From contig JAIPBY010000003.1 of NCBI GenBank assembly GCA_021738605.1, positions 1 to 33,899 on the forward strand: a stretch of 33,899 bases of DNA. Reading direction: 5' to 3'. Under the pieces are notes generated by a model that searched no databases, was not told the origin of the DNA, and was given only the letters and a program-made list of their open reading frames with translations. A program made the translations under genes and the position numbers. The DNA comes from Chitinophagaceae bacterium. GTDB lineage: Bacteria > Bacteroidota > Bacteroidia > Chitinophagales > Chitinophagaceae. Shown in pieces: positions 1-7,282 of the stretch. The number at the start of each line of letters is the position of its first letter. Positions within the stretch are counted from its first letter, which is position 1.

Positions 1-426
1 TACAACAAGAAATACTGGAAAGTTCCTATCGTATACGGTATCCTGGCCATACCCGTCAGCACCTTCAGCTACAACAGCACCTGGTATAAAAAAACAAGGT
101 TCGCCTATTCCGCAAGGTCTGATGCAGACACCACCAACGACAAGCTCATTGCGCCGGAGTTGCAGCCTCTGGCCACAGCGTCGCTGAAGCTCTACAGAAA
201 CGAATTCAGGAAAGGAATGGATTTTTCCATCCTTGGCCTGCTCGTGTTGTGGGGACTCAATGTAGCTGATGCAGCTGTAGATGGGCACCTGAAAACATTT
301 GACATATCTGATGATTTGAGCATGAGATTGAAACCAAATCTTTCAACAGGCAGAAATGGCCAGATGGGATTTACTGCCTCATTTCATTTGGGTAAAGCCA
401 AACCGGTAAAATCCATCTCGTTTTAG
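1..426 (+). CDS. DUF5683 domain-containing protein, C-terminal part
   Basis: The frame is open from the first base to the TAG at 424-426, giving the last 141 residues of a protein that begins upstream of the window. The visible part has a hydrophobic start (KVPIVYGILAIPVSTFSYNS), then a region with FRKGMDFSILGLLVLWGLNVADAAVDGHL, typical of the membrane-associated DUF5683 family of Bacteroidota, and ends in a beta-like stretch (MGFTASFHLG). The function of DUF5683 is not known. In this phylum the gene often lies just before dapB, as here (34 bases apart), which supports the assignment. An internal start at 160 is possible, but nothing favours it because the frame continues upstream with family-like sequence. 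Confidence 0.75.
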   Translation, partial: YNKKYWKVPIVYGILAIPVSTFSYNSTWYKKTRFAYSARSDADTTNDKLIAPELQPLATASLKLYRNEFRKGMDFSILGLLVLWGLNVADAAVDGHLKTFDISDDLSMRLKPNLSTGRNGQMGFTASFHLGKAKPVKSISF

Positions 427-460
427 CGGTAAAAATTTTAACTTCATAAAAATCGCAGGT

Positions 461-1183
461 ATGAACATTGCACTGGTGGGATATGGAAAAATGGGAAAAA
501 TTATTGAAGAGGTAGCCCTCTCAAGGGGTCATCAGGTTGGTATAAAGATAGACATCAATAACCTCGATGAGTTCAATGCCAAGAATTTTGCATCAGTTGA
601 TGCAGCAATTGAATTCACCGGCCCACACACGGCACTGCAGAATGTATTGAAATGCCTCGACTTGAAAAAACCAGTTGTTTGTGGATCAACTGGATGGCTT
701 GAGAATCTTTCAGCAGTGGAAGAAAAATGTACCCAAACCAATGGCAGTTTTCTTTATGCCAGCAATTTCAGTGTTGGGGTGAACATTTTCTTTGAAGTCA
801 ACAAAAAGCTTGCACAACTCATGGAGGGTCAGCGCCAATACGACGTGAGCATTACGGAGATTCACCACACTCAAAAAAAAGATGCCCCCAGTGGAACTGC
901 CATCACCTTGGCTGAGCAGGTATTGGCGTTCAACAGTTCAAAATCCCAATGGGTCAATGAAACTCCCAGTTCACCCAATGAACTTTTTATCAAAAGTGAG
1001 CGCATCGACCCCTATCCGGGATGGCATGAAGTGAAATATAGTTCAGGCATTGATGAAATCCAGATCATCCACAATGCACACAGCAGGAATGGATTTGCCC
1101 TGGGTGCAGTCTTGGCAGCAGAATTCATCCATGGAAAAAAAGGAATTTTCACCATGAAGGATGTCTTGGGATTTGGAAACTAA
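461..1183 (+). CDS. dapB: 4-hydroxy-tetrahydrodipicolinate reductase
   Basis: Cytoplasmic NAD(P)H-dependent reductase of the diaminopimelate/lysine pathway, needed for peptidoglycan cross-linking and lysine. The 240-residue protein starts with a Rossmann dinucleotide loop (GYGKMG, residues 7-12). It carries the family signature EIHHTQKKDAPSGTA at about 133-147, with His135 and Lys139 in the positions of the catalytic pair of E. coli DapB and the substrate-binding DAPSGT loop following. Length is slightly shorter than the 270 residues of the E. coli enzyme, as is common in Bacteroidota. The ATG at 461 lies directly before the Rossmann strand. The next gene (Rrf2 regulator) begins 5 bases after the stop, so the two are probably cotranscribed. 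Confidence 0.96.
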   Translation: MNIALVGYGKMGKIIEEVALSRGHQVGIKIDINNLDEFNAKNFASVDAAIEFTGPHTALQNVLKCLDLKKPVVCGSTGWLENLSAVEEKCTQTNGSFLYASNFSVGVNIFFEVNKKLAQLMEGQRQYDVSITEIHHTQKKDAPSGTAITLAEQVLAFNSSKSQWVNETPSSPNELFIKSERIDPYPGWHEVKYSSGIDEIQIIHNAHSRNGFALGAVLAAEFIHGKKGIFTMKDVLGFGN

Positions 1184-1188
1184 GCAAT

Positions 1189-1599
1189 ATGCTCAATAAA
1201 AAAACACAATATGCATTTCAAGCGCTCATGTACCTTGCCGAACACAAGGATGACGGGCCTGTGCTGATTGCTGATATTGCCACAAAGAAAAAGATACCCC
1301 TGAAATTTTTGGAAAACATCTTGCTGGAACTAAGAAAATCAGGCATCCTGGAAAGTAAAAAAGGCAAAGGTGGTGGCTACTTTCTCAACACCTCACCTGA
1401 TAAAATTCCCCTGGCAGACATCATCAGAAAAATTGATGGCCCGATTGCCATGTTGCCCTGCGCAAGCCTTTATTTCTATGAGCGTTGCAAAAACTGTGAT
1501 GAAAAAAACTGTGGCCTGCACGACACAATGGTATTGGTGCGTGACGCAACATTGAAAATACTGGAGAACAAGACTGTAGCGGATTTGATTCAAAAATAA
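1189..1599 (+). CDS. Rrf2 family transcriptional regulator
   Basis: A 136-residue DNA-binding protein of the Rrf2 family (relatives IscR, NsrR, CymR). The N-terminal winged helix-turn-helix is visible: KKTQYAFQALMYLAEH, the recognition region KKIPLKFLENILLELRKSG, and the wing ESKKGKGGGYFL (about 55-66). After the dimerisation region there are four cysteines, Cys91, Cys100, Cys103 and Cys108, with His111 close by. The family uses three cysteines plus another residue here to bind an iron-sulfur cluster, so a redox- or NO-sensing cluster is likely but not proven. The gene sits 5 bases after dapB and 4 bases before the methionine sulfoxide reductase gene, which hints at an oxidative-stress role. 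Its targets cannot be read from the sequence. Confidence 0.92.
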   Translation: MLNKKTQYAFQALMYLAEHKDDGPVLIADIATKKKIPLKFLENILLELRKSGILESKKGKGGGYFLNTSPDKIPLADIIRKIDGPIAMLPCASLYFYERCKNCDEKNCGLHDTMVLVRDATLKILENKTVADLIQK

Positions 1600-1603
1600 A
1601 CCA

Positions 1604-2074
1604 ATGGCAGAAGACCTACATATCGGCAGTGGCAGCAAGGAGCAACAATACCTTTCATTGCTTCCCCAAATCAAGGGCTTGCTCAACGGCGAAACAGACC
1701 TGGTAGCCAATCTTGCCAATATCGCAGCCGCACTAAAAGAACAATTTCATTTTTTTTGGGTAGGCTTCTACCTTGTCAAAGCAGACGAACTCGTACTTGG
1801 CCCTTTTCAAGGACCAGTTGCATGTACCAGGATAAGGAAAGGAAGGGGTGTTTGTGGAACATCATGGAGTCAGGCCACTACCATCATCGTTCCGGATGTA
1901 GAAAAATTTCCCGGACATATCGCTTGTAGCAGCATTTCCAAAAGTGAAATCGTTGTGCCCCTGTTCAAAAACAATGAGGTTTGGGGTGTTCTTGATGTGG
2001 ACAGCGACCAGTACAATTCCTTTGACGAAACGGATGCACGATTCCTGCAGGAAATTGTAACACTCATCCCCTAG
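1604..2074 (+). CDS. msrC: free methionine-(R)-sulfoxide reductase (GAF domain)
   Basis: A 156-residue single GAF-domain enzyme that reduces free L-methionine-(R)-sulfoxide with thioredoxin-type reductants in the cytoplasm. The family signature is clear: GPFQGPVACTRIRKGRGVCG, VPDVEKFPGHIACSS and SEIVVPL. Three cysteines, Cys74, Cys84 and Cys108, have exactly the spacing (10 and 24 residues) of the catalytic and resolving cysteines of E. coli fRMsr, so this is an enzyme rather than a generic GAF sensor. It follows the Rrf2 gene by 4 bases, which fits a small redox operon. Its stop codon TAG shares the tetranucleotide CTAG (2071-2074) with the stop of the convergent threonine dehydrogenase gene. 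Confidence 0.93.
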   Translation: MAEDLHIGSGSKEQQYLSLLPQIKGLLNGETDLVANLANIAAALKEQFHFFWVGFYLVKADELVLGPFQGPVACTRIRKGRGVCGTSWSQATTIIVPDVEKFPGHIACSSISKSEIVVPLFKNNEVWGVLDVDSDQYNSFDETDARFLQEIVTLIP

Positions 2075-3033
2075 CCGTCCGAGCCTGCACTGGCGTTCAG
2101 GTTCATCAGCATGTCTGCGGTCATCTTGGCCAAATCAAACTCAGGCTTCCATCCCCAGTCCTCACTGGCCTTGGAATCATCAATGCTCTTTGGCCAGCTG
2201 TCGGCAATTTGTTGGCGATAATCTGGTTTAAAGTCCAGCTGAAATCCTGGAATATGTTTCCTGATTTCATCGCCAATTTCTACAGGTGAAAAGCTCATTC
2301 CTGAAAGGTTGTAGGAAGTCCTCACTTTTATTTTTTCGGCAGGAGCCTCCATCAGTTCAATGGTTGCCCTGATGGCATCAGGCATATACATCATGGGCAA
2401 ATGGGTATCTTCCCTCAGAAAGCTGGTATACTTTTGCTTTTCTTTTGCGGCATGAAATATCTCAACAGCGTAATCAGTGGTTCCCCCACCTGGTGATGAT
2501 TTGTAACTGATCAACCCAGGATAACGCAAGCTCCTTACATCCACCCCATACCGTTGATAGAAATAATTGCACCAGAACTCCCCTGCATATTTGCTGATGC
2601 CATAAACCGTTGTGGGCTCGATAATGGTATATTGAGGGCATTCATCTTTGGGGGATGTTGGTCCAAATACAGCGATGCTGCTGGGCCAATACACCTTGGT
2701 CAGCTTTTCCTCTTTTGCGATATCCAGTACATTCAGCAAAGACTGCATGTTGAGATGCCAGGCCAATGGTGGATTTTTTTCCCCTGTCGCAGAAAGAATG
2801 GCAGCCAATAGATAAACTTGTGTAATGTTCTGCCGGATGATCTGCACATGAAGCATTTCCTTGTTCATCACATCAAGGCTTACATAAGGCCCCGTGCCTT
2901 TCAGTAATTCATTTTCTTCCCTGAGGTCTGAAGCAACAACATTGGCTCCACCATATATTTTTCTCAAAGCCAGGGTGAGTTCTACCCCAATTTGACCGCT
3001 AGCGCCAATGACAAGTATTTTCTCTTTTTTCAT
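2071..3033 (-). CDS. L-threonine 3-dehydrogenase, SDR (UDP-galactose-epimerase-like) type
   Basis: An extended short-chain dehydrogenase of 320 residues. The NAD loop GASGQIG is at about residues 10-16. The catalytic YxxxK is Tyr144-Lys148 (VYGISK), with a serine pair at 118-119 (PSSIAVFGP). The combination SIAVFGPTSPK, YGISKYAGE, LRYPGLISY and a C-terminal SWPKSIDDSKASEDWGW is that of the epimerase-like L-threonine dehydrogenases known from Flavobacterium and animals, which oxidise threonine to 2-amino-3-ketobutyrate. Another NAD-dependent sugar epimerase is a less likely alternative. The start is set at MKKEKI (3033), because an AGGA ribosome site lies 5 bases upstream and an exact TAnnTTTG promoter box (3057-3064) overlaps the longer start at 3063. 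Confidence 0.88.
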   Translation of the reverse strand: MKKEKILVIGASGQIGVELTLALRKIYGGANVVASDLREENELLKGTGPYVSLDVMNKEMLHVQIIRQNITQVYLLAAILSATGEKNPPLAWHLNMQSLLNVLDIAKEEKLTKVYWPSSIAVFGPTSPKDECPQYTIIEPTTVYGISKYAGEFWCNYFYQRYGVDVRSLRYPGLISYKSSPGGGTTDYAVEIFHAAKEKQKYTSFLREDTHLPMMYMPDAIRATIELMEAPAEKIKVRTSYNLSGMSFSPVEIGDEIRKHIPGFQLDFKPDYRQQIADSWPKSIDDSKASEDWGWKPEFDLAKMTADMLMNLNASAGSDG

Positions 3034-3056
3034 ATATGTCCTATTCGTTGAATATG

Positions 3057-3064
3057 CAAACATA
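3057..3064 (-). promoter_or_regulatory. Bacteroidetes -7 box for threonine dehydrogenase
   Basis: On the minus strand the sequence reads TATGTTTG, an exact match to the Bacteroidetes -7 consensus TAnnTTTG. It ends 24 bases before the ATG at 3033. I see no clear TTTG about 20 bases upstream. It implies a 5' UTR of about 17 bases. Confidence 0.55.
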
Positions 3065-3089
3065 AGACAAGTGACTGTATCTTCGCAGT

Positions 3090-3911
3090 ATGGAGCCGTT
3101 TCTTAAAGACCTGTTTGCCACACAACAATACGATGAAAGCAATTTTTTTCTGATTGCGGGGCCTTGTGTAATCGAAAGCAAGGAAGTATTGAATACTGTT
3201 GCCTCCGGGGTGTCGGCCATTTGTAAGAACCTGGGTATTGCTTATGTCTTCAAGGCCTCCTACAGAAAGGCCAACAGAACCAGTGCAGCCTCCTTTACAG
3301 GCTTGGGAGACGACCTTGGCCTGAACCTTCTCAGGGATACAGGCAATGCATTTTCATTGCCTACGACCACAGATATACATGCGGCAGATGAAGCTGCAAT
3401 GGCAGCGCCCTTTGCTGACATCCTGCAGATTCCCGCATTCCTATGCAGGCAGACCGATCTTCTTGTTGCTGCTGGCGAAACAGGCAATATCATCAATATA
3501 AAAAAAGGACAATTTGTAAGTGGTGAAGCCATGAAATTTGCCGTAGACAAGGTCAGAAAAACCGGCAACAACAACATCATCCTGACAGAAAGGGGTACCA
3601 GTTTTGGCTACCAAGACCTGATTGTTGATTACAGGAATATCCCGATCATGCAATCGCATGGAGTGCCCGTTGTGATGGATTGTACCCATGCCCTTCAACA
3701 ACCCAACCAAACAGCTGGCGTAACAGGAGGAAATCCACACATGATTGGAACCATTGCAAAAGCCGCTGTCGCGACAGGTGCGGATGGCTTGTTCATTGAA
3801 ACACATCCTGAACCATCAAAAGCATTGAGCGATGGGGCCAATATGCTACACTTGGACAAACTCGAAGATTTGCTGAAGCAACTGATCCGAATAAGGAAGG
3901 CAATTGTTTAG
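3090..3911 (+). CDS. kdsA: 3-deoxy-8-phosphooctulonate synthase
   Basis: Condenses phosphoenolpyruvate with arabinose-5-phosphate to Kdo-8-phosphate in the cytoplasm, for the lipopolysaccharide inner core. The 273 residues cover a complete TIM barrel. Visible signatures are FFLIAGPCVIES (about 19-30), FKASYRKANRTS, ILTERGTSFGY, MDCTHALQQP and GLFIETHPEP. The residue after AGP is Cys26: metal-dependent KdsA enzymes have cysteine here and metal-independent ones, such as E. coli, have asparagine, so this is predicted to be the metal-dependent class. It is divergent from the threonine dehydrogenase gene. Its stop codon overlaps that of the convergent PspC-domain gene (3908-3911). Confidence 0.96.
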   Translation: MEPFLKDLFATQQYDESNFFLIAGPCVIESKEVLNTVASGVSAICKNLGIAYVFKASYRKANRTSAASFTGLGDDLGLNLLRDTGNAFSLPTTTDIHAADEAAMAAPFADILQIPAFLCRQTDLLVAAGETGNIINIKKGQFVSGEAMKFAVDKVRKTGNNNIILTERGTSFGYQDLIVDYRNIPIMQSHGVPVVMDCTHALQQPNQTAGVTGGNPHMIGTIAKAAVATGADGLFIETHPEPSKALSDGANMLHLDKLEDLLKQLIRIRKAIV

Positions 3912-4129
3912 CTGTAGCGCAGTGGGTTTCTTTTTGACTGAAAAATGTAGCGCTTCAGATTCATCCAAAAAGCAAGGATAAAATAAAAAACCACCGGTGA
4001 ACCCAAGGTGAGGCAGGAGATGTACATGAAGTATTTCCGGATGGTGAAAGTGGGTATGCCCATCTTCTCACCAATCCTGGCACAGACTCCAAAAACCTGC
4101 CATTCAATGAAATTCCTGAGTTTTTCCAT
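3908..4129 (-). CDS. PspC domain-containing small membrane protein
   Basis: A 73-residue protein if started at MEKLRN (4129); an in-frame ATG at 4153 would add eight residues. The N-terminal half has the PspC-type pattern WQVFGVCARIGEKMGIPTFTIRKYF. It is followed by one strongly hydrophobic segment (YISCLTLGSPVVFYFILAFWMNL, about residues 35-57) and a basic tail, so it is probably an inner-membrane protein with one or two passes. PspC proteins take part in envelope-stress responses in Proteobacteria; in Bacteroidota the role is uncharacterised. The stop (3908-3910) overlaps the kdsA stop, leaving no room for a terminator for either gene. Confidence 0.8.
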   Translation of the reverse strand: MEKLRNFIEWQVFGVCARIGEKMGIPTFTIRKYFMYISCLTLGSPVVFYFILAFWMNLKRYIFQSKRNPLRYS

Positions 4130-4165
4130 ACTCCAAATATAATTAATCCCCATTATATCATCAAG

Positions 4166-4197
4166 TTTGGTAAGCGCCCCTTAATTAATTAATTTTG
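4166..4197 (+). promoter_or_regulatory. Bacteroidetes-type promoter of the aconitase gene
   Basis: TTTG at 4166-4169, then exactly 20 bases, then TAATTTTG at 4190-4197. This is a full match to the TTTG-N(19-21)-TAnnTTTG consensus of the primary sigma factor of Bacteroidetes. Transcription should start near 4203, leaving a leader of about 57 bases before the ATG at 4261. Confidence 0.8.
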
Positions 4198-4260
4198 CAG
4201 CGCCTTTACTCTTAAGCCGGAGTTGAGGGGAACATCATAAAACAAGAAAAATCAAATTCC

Positions 4261-6525
4261 ATGGTATTCGATCTTGACCTCATTAAGAAGACCTACAGTG
4301 AAATGCCCGCCAAAGTGGATGCAGCAAGAACTGCGTTGGGTCGCCCACTCACGCTTGCGGAGAAAATACTTTATGCCCACCTTTGGAAAGGTGTTGGAAT
4401 CACAGATTTTGAAAGGGGTAAAGCCTACGTTGATTTTGCTCCAGACAGGGTTGCCATGCAGGATGCCACCGCACAGATGGCACTCCTTCAGTTTGACACC
4501 ACCGGCCGCAAAAAAGTTGCCGTGCCTTCCACTGTTCACTGCGATCACCTGATTGTGGCAAAAGATGAAAGCAAAACTGACCTGAAGAAAGCAGTAACAG
4601 AAAATGAGGAAGTATATGAATTCCTTTCCTCTATCTCCAATAAATATGGCATTGGCTTCTGGAAGCCCGGTGCTGGCATCATCCACCAGGTTGTGTTGGA
4701 AAACTATGCATTCCCCGGTGGAATGATGATTGGTACAGATTCCCATACCGTGAATGCCGGTGGATTGGGCATGGTGGCCATTGGTGTTGGCGGCGCGGAT
4801 GCATGTGATGTAATGGCTGGCCTCAGCTGGGAACTCCTGATGCCCAAGCTGATCGGAGTAAAATTAACCGGAAAATTGAATGGCTGGACTTCACCCAAAG
4901 ATGTAATCCTCAAAGTGGCAGGTATTCTTACTGTAAAAGGTGGAACCAACGCCATTGTTGAATATTTTGGCGAAGGTGCAACCAGCATGAGTTGTACCGG
5001 GAAAGGCACCATCTGTAACATGGGTGCTGAAATTGGTGCCACTACCTCTACCTTTGGCTATGACGAAAGCATGGCAAGGTACCTGCGTTCTACAGGAAGG
5101 GCAGACGTTGCAGCTGCAGCGGATGAAGTAAAGTCCTATTTGACCGGCGATGAAGAAGTCTATGCCAACCCTGAAAAATATTTTGATAAGGTCATTGAGA
5201 TCAACCTCAGCGAATTGGAGCCACACCTGAATGGCCCCTTCACGCCAGACCTCGCAACCCCTATTTCACAAATGAAAGAGGCCGCTGCAAAAAACAACTG
5301 GCCTACCAAAGTTGAGGTTGGTTTGATTGGCAGCTGTACCAATTCATCTTATGAAGACATCAGCCGTGCGGTAAGCCTTGCAAAACAAGTGGCAGAAAAG
5401 GGATTGAAAACCAAGGCTGAATTCACCATCACACCAGGCAGTGAACTGGTGCGGTATACCATCGAAAGAGATGGATTCCTTGATACTTTTGCTGAAATCG
5501 GTGCAACTGTATTTGCCAATGCCTGCGGACCCTGTATCGGCATGTGGGACAGGATGGGTGCAGAAAAACAAGAGAGAAATACCATCGTGCATTCTTTCAA
5601 CAGGAACTTTGCCAAACGTGCTGATGGCAATCCCAATACACTGGCATTTGTGGCCAGCCCAGAAATTGTAACTGCATTGGCCATTGCCGGAGACCTTACC
5701 TTCAACCCACTTACTGATACGCTGATCAATGAAAAAGGTGAAGCCGTAAGGCTTGACCCACCCAGTGGTGATGAATTGCCAACCCGTGGATTTGATGTGG
5801 GAGATGCAGGATACCAGGCTCCTGCAGCAGACGGTAGCGGCGTACAAATCAATGTGAAGCCTGACAGCAAGCGTCTTCAACTGCTCTACCCCTTTGCTGC
5901 TTGGGAAGGAACTGACCTGAAAGGGCTGAAACTCCTGATCAAAGCAAAAGGCAAGTGTACCACAGACCATATCTCTATGGCTGGCCCATGGTTGAAATTC
6001 CGTGGACACCTGGACAACATCAGCAACAACATGCTGATCGGTGCACAGAATTTCTTCAATGAAAAAACAGACAATGTAAAAAACCAGCTCACCGGTGAAT
6101 ACGGAACCGTTCCTAATACACAGCGTGCGTACAAAGCTGCAAATGTTGGAACAATCGTGATTGGTGATGAGAACTACGGCGAAGGTTCTTCGAGGGAACA
6201 TGCAGCCATGGAGCCCCGTCATCTCGGCGTCAAAGTAGTGATGGTAAAATCATTTGCGAGGATCCATGAAACCAACCTCAAAAAGCAAGGCATGCTCGCA
6301 TTAACCTTTGCCAACAAGGAAGATTACAACAAGATTCAAGAAGATGACAACATTGATGTTGTTGGACTGACTTCATTCACACCAGGTCAATCATTGCATG
6401 TGGTCCTTAACCATGCCGATGGAACTGCTGAAACAATTGAGGCCTACCACAGCTACAATGCCCAGCAGATTGACTGGTTCAAGGCAGGTGGCGCATTGAA
6501 TGTGATCAGGGCGAACAGCAAATAG
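4261..6525 (+). CDS. acn: aconitate hydratase, mitochondrial type
   Basis: Iron-sulfur TCA-cycle enzyme that interconverts citrate and isocitrate through cis-aconitate in the cytoplasm. The 754-residue length and N-terminal sequence ([20 protein letters not shown]) fit the mitochondrial-type subfamily rather than the 890-residue AcnA. Cluster ligands are Cys359 ([10 protein letters not shown]), Cys422 and Cys425 ([10 protein letters not shown]), with the same spacing as pig mitochondrial aconitase. Other active-site segments are [23 protein letters not shown], the swivel-domain motif [14 protein letters not shown] and [14 protein letters not shown]. It is a single-gene unit with a consensus promoter upstream and an intrinsic terminator 25 bases after the stop. 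Confidence 0.97.
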   Translation: MVFDLDLIKKTYSEMPAKVDAARTALGRPLTLAEKILYAHLWKGVGITDFERGKAYVDFAPDRVAMQDATAQMALLQFDTTGRKKVAVPSTVHCDHLIVAKDESKTDLKKAVTENEEVYEFLSSISNKYGIGFWKPGAGIIHQVVLENYAFPGGMMIGTDSHTVNAGGLGMVAIGVGGADACDVMAGLSWELLMPKLIGVKLTGKLNGWTSPKDVILKVAGILTVKGGTNAIVEYFGEGATSMSCTGKGTICNMGAEIGATTSTFGYDESMARYLRSTGRADVAAAADEVKSYLTGDEEVYANPEKYFDKVIEINLSELEPHLNGPFTPDLATPISQMKEAAAKNNWPTKVEVGLIGSCTNSSYEDISRAVSLAKQVAEKGLKTKAEFTITPGSELVRYTIERDGFLDTFAEIGATVFANACGPCIGMWDRMGAEKQERNTIVHSFNRNFAKRADGNPNTLAFVASPEIVTALAIAGDLTFNPLTDTLINEKGEAVRLDPPSGDELPTRGFDVGDAGYQAPAADGSGVQINVKPDSKRLQLLYPFAAWEGTDLKGLKLLIKAKGKCTTDHISMAGPWLKFRGHLDNISNNMLIGAQNFFNEKTDNVKNQLTGEYGTVPNTQRAYKAANVGTIVIGDENYGEGSSREHAAMEPRHLGVKVVMVKSFARIHETNLKKQGMLALTFANKEDYNKIQEDDNIDVVGLTSFTPGQSLHVVLNHADGTAETIEAYHSYNAQQIDWFKAGGALNVIRANSK

Positions 6526-6550
6526 ATTAAAACTGACCAATACTGCTCAT

Positions 6551-6589
6551 GGGAAGGGGAATCACCCCTTCCCTTTCTTTTTTGTTTTC
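6551..6589 (+). terminator. acn: intrinsic terminator of aconitase gene
   Basis: A perfect 9-base-pair stem, GGGAAGGGG (6551-6559) and CCCCTTCCC (6565-6573), with a 5-base loop, followed by a T-rich tail TTTCTTTTTTGTTTTC. The orientation fits the plus-strand acn gene. The stop codon and last codons of the convergent MORN-like gene lie inside the loop, right arm and tail. Confidence 0.9.
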
Positions 6590-7236
6590 TCGTATTCCTG
6601 CACTGCTTTAGGAAGCTGTTTTTGAACAGGTTTAGCAATGGTATCTTTTGTGGCATTAGGCTGTGGAACAATTATTGGTGGTCCTTTTTTTTCAAGTTGA
6701 CCGAATACAAAGCGTTCTGTTTTTACAACATCGCCGGTACTGGAGCTGTAATAGGTCCAGGTGCCATTTTTCACTTCAGCAGCTTCATGTTTGATCACTT
6801 TTTCCAACAACCTGTCTGGATGATCCAGGTCAGGCACCATGATGGTATCATATGGATTCTTGGGATCGACAGCCTTGTAACTTTCTTCCCTGAGTATGTC
6901 TCCCATTTGTGTGAAATATTGTTGTCTGCCGTCACGGTATCCACCTTTGTAATTTTCCCTGGCAATCAGGTCTCCCATCAGGCTAAATCGCCTCCAGGCC
7001 CCATCTTTTTTATCATTCAAAAAATACCCCTCTTCCTCACATCCCGGCTCGCCACGCAGTGTTTCAAAACGCAGCACCCATGGGCCTTGTTTCATTTTTT
7101 GCTGATCAAGCCGGTTGATGGTATCACCCCTTGGCGTCAGTTTATAACTCAACCAAAGCTGTGCCTTTGTGGAAATTGAAAACATACAGAAAAAAAGGAG
7201 CATCATCTTACTGTACAAGCGTCCGGAAATAACCAT
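6562..7236 (-). CDS. secreted MORN-like repeat protein of unknown function
   Basis: I do not recognise a named family. From the ATG at 7236 the product is 224 residues; starts at 7254 or 7203 are also possible. It begins with a hydrophobic segment ending STKAQ that looks like a signal peptide, so export to the periplasm is likely. The middle has degenerate repeats of the type G-x-Y-x-N-D-K-K-D-G-A-W-x-x-F-x-x-x-G-D and YKGGYRDGRQQYFTQMGD, resembling the MORN-like repeats of YwqK-type proteins. The C-terminal third is proline- and lysine-rich and ends KTKKKGKG. That tail is encoded by the reverse complement of the acn terminator. The gene is divergent from the BNR-repeat protein, with about 46 bases between them. 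Confidence 0.7.
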   Translation of the reverse strand: MVISGRLYSKMMLLFFCMFSISTKAQLWLSYKLTPRGDTINRLDQQKMKQGPWVLRFETLRGEPGCEEEGYFLNDKKDGAWRRFSLMGDLIARENYKGGYRDGRQQYFTQMGDILREESYKAVDPKNPYDTIMVPDLDHPDRLLEKVIKHEAAEVKNGTWTYYSSSTGDVVKTERFVFGQLEKKGPPIIVPQPNATKDTIAKPVQKQLPKAVQEYEKTKKKGKG

Positions 7237-7282
7237 AGAATTTCTATATTGCATGGGTATAAATTTATCAAAATAGCGCGAT

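Noticed and set aside
5344-6222. 292-codon open frame antisense to acn
   Set aside because: It lies wholly within aconitase, which has intact family motifs. The antisense product has no recognisable domain and odd composition.
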